From a virus, in the IMG/VR virus record IMGVR_UViG_3300042506_000275, positions 1 to 46,415 of that record: a stretch of 46,415 bases of DNA, one strand, 5' to 3'. Of this stretch, positions 42,129 through 46,415 are shown in pieces (the stretch's first letter is position 1; the number at the start of each line of letters is the position of its first letter). Below the pieces are notes generated by a model. The model had not been told where the DNA came from, did not search any database, and saw nothing but the letters and a program-made list of their open reading frames with translations. The position numbers and the translations under genes are program-made.

Positions 42129-43451
42129 TTAAAGACTAGATTTCGTCATAGAACGCATATATGCTTCCATGAGCGGCGATGCTGATGTTTCAGATGATTC
42201 TTCAAAGGATTCTTCAATACCTTCTTCAGTTTCTTCTGATACATTTTCTGTGGATCCAATAGATCCGATATTTTCTTTGAGAACACTAAGTTTTTCTGCA
42301 AATTGTTCTACAGTTTCGAATTCAATGCTTTCGGAAAGTCTACGAAGTTTTTCGCTGTCGGTATCAATCATTCCTTCTGTGACTTCTCGGAAAAGAATTT
42401 CGCAACGAAGTTGATCGTTTTCTTCAGCAAGTTCCATATTCTTTTCTACTTGACTTCCAAGTTCGGTTTCAAGAGAATCGCATTGTTCCACAGCAGAATC
42501 AAAAAGATCTACTTTATCTTCTGGAACTTCGATATATGATTCGGTAAACAGATCCTTTAGATTAGAAATAAATTTCTCTGTGACTTCTGTTCGCAGACCA
42601 TTCTCAACGGCAAGACGATTTTCTTGCATCCATTCTTCAACAACGTAATTAAGATACTCGTCAATTCTTTCAACAAGTTCTTCTGTCACTGCTGTTGTAT
42701 GTTCTTCAAGAAGAGTTTCATATCCCGTTTGAAGTTCTTCTTCAATTTGATGAACTCTTTCTGCAACGTGTGCTTCGAAAAGAAGAGCTGTCTGTGCTTT
42801 GAATTCTTCTGAAAGTTCTTGTCCTTCAAACAAAGATTCAACTCCAACAAGTTCTGTGCCTTCTTTCTTTAGAGAAGCAACATATTTTTGATGTTCTGCA
42901 TCAACTTCACTTGCAAGTTTTGGAGCAGGTTTCTTCTTAACAAGAGGTTTCTTTGCTCCACTCATTCGACTTCCAGCGGTAAGAGCACCAGCAGTAGCAG
43001 CGAGGGACTCGTCTACTTCTACTTCTTCTGTAGTTGCCTTGGCAGCACTTGCTTTTGGAGTAATTGTTGCTTTGTTCTTTGCACTAGAATCTCCGGTTGG
43101 TCTAGCAAACTTTGCTCCTTTTTTATTCACATCAAAAGTTCCTTTGCCATTTACATCATGAACATCTTCTTCTGCAAGTTCCGCTGCTTCTCGCATTGCT
43201 TTCTTCTTCTTTAGAAAATTAGATAATTTATTAGAAGATTCTTCTTCCTCATCTTCGTCTTCATCTTCGTCTTCATCTTCATCATCATCAGAACACTTAG
43301 CCTCTTCAATATTTTCTTCATCCGAAGTATCATCATCGGTGTCGTCAGAGGTATCATCATCCTCCACTACTTCATCCTCATCAGGACCAGCAGCGAATGA
43401 TTCTCCTAAAACAACCTTCTTGATAATATCTTCAATTTTTTCTCGTGACAT
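42129..43451 (-). CDS. 22: Prohead core scaffolding protein (gp22-like)
   Basis: 440 residues, longer than T4 gp22 (269). It is acidic and helical: an Asp/Glu tract (~52-72, CSDDDEDEDEDEDE), an Ala/Lys-rich linker (~120-190), then a long helical part with LFEAHVAERVHQIEEELQ (split, ~228-245), the hallmark of gp22, and an acidic end with many LxE/IxE sites suited to gp21 cutting. It shapes the prohead and is degraded during maturation. AAGGAG lies before the start. Confidence 0.9.
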   Translation of the reverse strand: MSREKIEDIIKKVVLGESFAAGPDEDEVVEDDDTSDDTDDDTSDEENIEEAKCSDDDEDEDEDEDEDEEEESSNKLSNFLKKKKAMREAAELAEEDVHDVNGKGTFDVNKKGAKFARPTGDSSAKNKATITPKASAAKATTEEVEVDESLAATAGALTAGSRMSGAKKPLVKKKPAPKLASEVDAEHQKYVASLKKEGTELVGVESLFEGQELSEEFKAQTALLFEAHVAERVHQIEEELQTGYETLLEEHTTAVTEELVERIDEYLNYVVEEWMQENRLAVENGLRTEVTEKFISNLKDLFTESYIEVPEDKVDLFDSAVEQCDSLETELGSQVEKNMELAEENDQLRCEILFREVTEGMIDTDSEKLRRLSESIEFETVEQFAEKLSVLKENIGSIGSTENVSEETEEGIEESFEESSETSASPLMEAYMRSMTKSSL

Positions 43452-43486
43452 GACGGTGAATCTCCTTTGGAATATATGTAGACAAT

Positions 43487-44128
43487 TTAAAGTTTTGCGA
43501 TAAAGTCTGTGAATAAACGAACGGCCTGTTCTTCTAGATTCCTAGAAGAAGTTTTTTCAATTATTTTTTTATAGTTTTCGATTTGAACAGGTTTAATGAT
43601 GCCGTTGTCCCAAATCCATTCTTTTCCTTCCATAATGCCGTTAACAAAGGCATTTGGAGCAGAAGGATCGGCAACCACATCTACGGAAGCAAGCATAAAG
43701 TCTTCTTGAACTACATTCACTCCGTCTTGTTCTTTAAGAGAACCCATACCTCGACTAGAAACACCAAGTTTTGCTCCTTCGTCCATAAGATTCTTTACTA
43801 TCTTGCCGTATGGAGTATCTAAAATCTTGGCACGACCATACACATCATTTCCTTCTAATCTCAAGTCTTTAATGATATGCGAAACTCTTTCTAGATTAAC
43901 AGTTGGTCCTTCAGGATGACCTAGTTCTCCCATTGCTCTATTTTGTTCCACATACTCTTTATTATAACGACCAACTTCTTTGCTCATTACTGAACCAGGA
44001 TACATTCTTCCATTGCGGTTCTTGGTTTCGCTTTGCATGAAAACACCTTCAATGAAATAATTCTTCTTACCATCTTTATCTTCGGTAAGAAGTCTGACTC
44101 CTAAAGTTGTTTCAGTAATTAACTTCAT
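43487..44128 (-). CDS. 21: Prohead core protease (gp21)
   Basis: 213 residues (T4 212). Herpes-like protease text: QSETKNRNGRMYPG (~32-45), GELGHPEGPTVNLE (~67-80) with the catalytic His71, and LGVSSRGMGSL (~121-131) with the nucleophilic Ser in SSRG. ASVDVVADPSAPNAFV (~147-162) completes the fold. It cuts gp22, gp23 and core proteins after (I/L)xE. GGAAG precedes the ATG. Confidence 0.95.
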   Translation of the reverse strand: MKLITETTLGVRLLTEDKDGKKNYFIEGVFMQSETKNRNGRMYPGSVMSKEVGRYNKEYVEQNRAMGELGHPEGPTVNLERVSHIIKDLRLEGNDVYGRAKILDTPYGKIVKNLMDEGAKLGVSSRGMGSLKEQDGVNVVQEDFMLASVDVVADPSAPNAFVNGIMEGKEWIWDNGIIKPVQIENYKKIIEKTSSRNLEEQAVRLFTDFIAKL

Positions 44129-44130
44129 AA

Positions 44131-44493
44131 TTAGTCAATTCTTCCTACTCGTTTTCCTGTTTTCTTTGTATAAGCAGCACGATAAGCATCAGTCTTTGCA
44201 TCTTTTTCTATTTCTGATGGTGATCTGGATGCTTTCTCTTTTGCCTTACGAGCATAAAAGTTATCGACATGCGCTTTGCGTGATTTAGCATCCGTGAAGT
44301 ATCCGCCTTTAGATTCTTCAATTTCTTCTGTTTCTTCTGTTTTTTCTTCAGCATTATTAAAAACACCATTTGCTACTTCTAATCGTGCTTCATCTAATGC
44401 AAGTGCGCTCTTTGCGTAAAGAGACTTGAAAACAAGTTCCTTTGCTTCAGAAAAGTTCTTTAATGCTAGTGCTTGGATAATTTTTTTATTCAT
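44131..44493 (-). CDS. Prohead core-type protein (T4 gp68 position)
   Basis: 120 residues. Helical start MNKKIIQALALKNFSEAKELV, acidic middle EEKTEETEEIEES (~53-65), basic end (KTDAYRAAYTKKTGKRVGR). It lies in the place of T4 gene 68 between 67 and 21; sequence likeness to T4 gp68 is weak, so the call rests on position, size and make-up. A doubled late promoter motif lies 57-76 nt upstream. Confidence 0.7.
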   Translation of the reverse strand: MNKKIIQALALKNFSEAKELVFKSLYAKSALALDEARLEVANGVFNNAEEKTEETEEIEESKGGYFTDAKSRKAHVDNFYARKAKEKASRSPSEIEKDAKTDAYRAAYTKKTGKRVGRID

Positions 44494-44520
44494 TGAAACT
44501 CCTATTGTGGTATGTGCTAT

Positions 44521-44691
44521 TTATTTAGTAATTTTTGTGTCTTCGTGTCTATTTATATCTGTATTTATAGAAGATTGAAGTAAAGAATTTGATATATTTT
44601 CGTGTTCTGCTTCAAGTTTATCCTCTACTTTGCTCATTAATGTAAGAAAAATAGCATCTCTAAATTGTTTAAAATCTGTCAGATTTATCAT
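44521..44691 (-). CDS. Small prohead core-type protein (T4 gp67 position)
   Basis: 56 residues. The ATG overlaps the portal stop as ATGA and follows AGCAGAG. The product starts MINLTDFKQFRDAIFLTLMS and is acidic/helical, ending KITK. T4 gene 67 (80 residues, acidic core protein) lies at the same place, but likeness is not shown. Its 3' part also contains the doubled late promoter motif, so the codons for SINTDINR and a regulatory signal share the same bases. Confidence 0.65.
   Translation of the reverse strand: MINLTDFKQFRDAIFLTLMSKVEDKLEAEHENISNSLLQSSINTDINRHEDTKITK
44550..44569 (-). promoter_or_regulatory. Doubled T4-type late promoter motif
   Basis: Minus-strand TATAAATA occurs twice, at 44562-44569 and 44550-44557, separated by four bases. 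This is the exact consensus read by gp55. It lies inside the end of the gp67-position gene, upstream of the gp68-position gene, 21, 22 and 23. Predicted starts fall near 44543-44555. Confidence 0.72.
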
Positions 44692-46355
44692 TTCTCTGCT
44701 CCTGGTGGAGGAACAACTTCTCCAATTGTAATCTGTCTATCAGAAGTAGATTGAGGAGCAGCAGCAGGAGGTGATTCTTGTTCTTCATTTGAAGACCCAT
44801 CTTCTCCACCAGTTCCTGGTTGTGCTTGTTGCTCTTGTCCTGCTGTACTAACTATAATTCCTTGTGCAATTTCTTTCTTTATTTGTGAGTCGATTTCATC
44901 AATATCTTCTTCAGTTTGACGCAGAATATTCTTACGAATCCATTCTCTTGAATAATACTTTCCAACAAAATCTTCTGCATCTCGAGCACCCAATAGACGA
45001 TCCTTTAAAACTTCGGATTCTTTTATTTCAATAAAATGTGAGTCTTTTTTGAATTGAAATATTATATCTCCTTCAATCTTACTCCACTCATCTTCTCGTA
45101 TAATTCCTTTTAATACCAATTGAACTCGCAATAATTCTAAAAATAACTCACTAAACTTCATACGCAAGCGTTCAATAAATTTGAAGAATTTAACTTCGTC
45201 TCTTGAGATTTCACTTGAACGACCCATATTAAATCCTGATGCTTCTTCTAATCTTGAAACAGGAACATTTAGACTTTGATATAATTTCTTTTGGAAATAT
45301 TTTACATCATCCATTTCTCCTAAATTCTGTCCACCAGGAATAGTGGTAATTTCTGTTCCTTTTCCTCCTTCACGACGAGGCATCCAAAAATCTTCAAGCA
45401 TAGACATATGCTTGCGTTGATCACCAATCTCGCCTGTTGTAGGATCATAAATTAGTTTATTGCGATATCGACGCATAAGTCCATTCACATATTCTTCTGC
45501 TTTTTGTTTAGGCAAATTTCCCACATCTACATAGAAAATTCTGCGTTCTGGTGCACGAGTAATTCTGTAAATAACAATTGCATCTTCTATCATTCGTAGT
45601 TGATTCAGAGCCTTAATTGCCTTGTGTAAGTATCCTACAATCTTTTTTCTTTGTGCATCATACAAACCAGAATGAACAAAGCAGATGGCATCAGGAGAAA
45701 TCTTCAATCCTTCCATTGTTGCTGCTCCGCTTTTATTTTCATTCTCGCTGAAAATATAAAACTCTTCCACAGAAGTAACCATTTTTGCTCCTGCGGTGTC
45801 TTGTGTGTTTATTGGTTTTTTATTTATTTTTCTAATCTTACGAATCTTTGTAGGATCAATTGGTCGTAATTCCATGATTCCTTTTTTCTTATTCTTTTCA
45901 TCAACTATTATATGATAATATAATCTAGAATCAATATACCATTTACGAAATGTTTCAAATCCTCTACGAGAAGAATTAAGAAGTCTAAGCACTTCTTGAA
46001 ATTCATCTTCAATTTTATCTTTTATTGATTTGGATATGTCTAATTTTGCAACATCTATTTTAACAATATCGTGAGATTCATCATACACAATAGCCTCATT
46101 ACAAACATCAGAGATAGCAGATTCTGCTTCAGGCTGTAAAGCCATTTCTCTGTATTTGTGTATGAGTTCTATATCTGTTTTGATTGAACCATCAAAATCA
46201 ACATACGAACCAAAATATCCACCTGCTTCTACAGGTACTGCTCCATCTTCATAATCTGGAGGAACAAACGAAACAACTTTTTTATCGCTGTCTCCATCCG
46301 ATGGATCTTTTCCAGGACTACGACCAATCACTAAACCAAAAAGGTTAATTGCCAT
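44688..46355 (-). CDS. 20: Portal vertex protein (gp20)
   Basis: 555 residues (T4 524). Portal-family text: VEAGGYFGSYVDFDG (~41-55), RYREMALQPEAESAISDVCNEAIV-like region (KYREMALQPEAE ~66-77), FRKWYIDSRLYYHI (~138-151), ELRPIDPTKIRKIRK (~162-176), RAPERRIFYVDVGNLPK (~264-280), and the stretch around RREGGKGTEITTIPGGQNL (~325-343). The C-terminus is Gln/Ser/Pro-rich. It forms the 12-fold DNA entry ring. No strong ribosome site. Confidence 0.96.
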   Translation of the reverse strand: MAINLFGLVIGRSPGKDPSDGDSDKKVVSFVPPDYEDGAVPVEAGGYFGSYVDFDGSIKTDIELIHKYREMALQPEAESAISDVCNEAIVYDESHDIVKIDVAKLDISKSIKDKIEDEFQEVLRLLNSSRRGFETFRKWYIDSRLYYHIIVDEKNKKKGIMELRPIDPTKIRKIRKINKKPINTQDTAGAKMVTSVEEFYIFSENENKSGAATMEGLKISPDAICFVHSGLYDAQRKKIVGYLHKAIKALNQLRMIEDAIVIYRITRAPERRIFYVDVGNLPKQKAEEYVNGLMRRYRNKLIYDPTTGEIGDQRKHMSMLEDFWMPRREGGKGTEITTIPGGQNLGEMDDVKYFQKKLYQSLNVPVSRLEEASGFNMGRSSEISRDEVKFFKFIERLRMKFSELFLELLRVQLVLKGIIREDEWSKIEGDIIFQFKKDSHFIEIKESEVLKDRLLGARDAEDFVGKYYSREWIRKNILRQTEEDIDEIDSQIKKEIAQGIIVSTAGQEQQAQPGTGGEDGSSNEEQESPPAAAPQSTSDRQITIGEVVPPPGAEK

Positions 46356-46392
46356 AAATATAAAGTCCGATCAGAAAAATTGTTATTAAAAA

Positions 46393-46415
46393 TTAAGGAC
46401 CAAATCCACCACCAA
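46393..46415 (-). CDS. C-terminal end of an upstream gene (fragment)
   Basis: The last seven or so codons of an open frame reading GGGFGP and a TAA stop at the window edge, 37 nt before the portal start. In T4-like phages gene 19 (tail tube) would be expected here, but six residues do not allow a call. Confidence 0.35.

Overview
The window is a 46.4 kb piece of the genome of a T4-like myovirus (Straboviridae-like / marine T4-like lineage). A near-complete set of T4 core genes is recognisable from its motifs and lies almost entirely on the minus strand: 20, (67/68-like), 21, 22, 23, 3-like, uvsY, uvsW, 55, 47, 46, rnh, 45, 44, 62, regA, 43, uvsX, 41, 61. This order resembles that of marine T4-like phages (cyanophage/pelagiphage type) more than T4 itself: gene 23, 3-like, uvsY, uvsW and 55 follow one another, and 43 is followed by uvsX. 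No photosynthesis genes are present, so the host cannot be named. No tRNA, CRISPR array or insertion sequence was seen. Both ends cut genes: a collagen-like tail protein on the left, and a few codons of an unknown gene on the right.

Reading along the minus strand (right to left): 46.4-40.1 kb is head morphogenesis (portal, prohead core, protease, scaffold, major capsid) plus a tail-tube-terminator-like gene, with a doubled TATAAATA late-promoter motif and a strong intrinsic terminator after the capsid gene. 40.0-28.4 kb is recombination, late sigma factor, RNase H, sliding clamp, clamp loader and RegA. A GIY-YIG homing endonuclease, the only plus-strand gene, sits between genes 45 and 44. 28.4-16.2 kb is an accessory island: about fifteen glycan genes (glycosyltransferases, UDP-galactopyranose mutase, epimerase, nucleotidyltransferase, cupin, HAD, GDPD-like, methyltransferases), ending in a virion-type protein. 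16.2-9.7 kb is a second accessory island that looks like a nucleotide/DNA-modification locus: dUTPase, a DNA-methyltransferase-like protein coupled to an ACC-deaminase-fold PLP enzyme, an Nmad1/DUF1599 protein, an AdoMet-decarboxylase-like protein, a Mom-like acyltransferase, a second GNAT protein and two SPPY-type DNA methyltransferases. It runs directly into a GroES-like gene and the DNA polymerase. 9.4-1.8 kb is replication (43, LSm-like, uvsX, 41, 61, two small genes, thyX). 1.8 kb to the left edge is the tail fibre.

Five near-identical sigma70-like promoters (TTGACT or TTGACA, exactly 16 nt, then TATACT-like) head the units that begin at uvsY, 55, dut, speD and uvsX. In two of them (dut, speD) the start codon lies where transcription should begin, which suggests leaderless mRNAs. 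Most genes within units overlap by 1-4 nt (ATGA type), so translation is probably coupled. The most interesting parts are the modification island, the promoter family with its leaderless geometry, the pair of LSm-like paralogues flanking the replication genes, and the roughly 19 kb of accessory DNA inserted between regA and gene 43.
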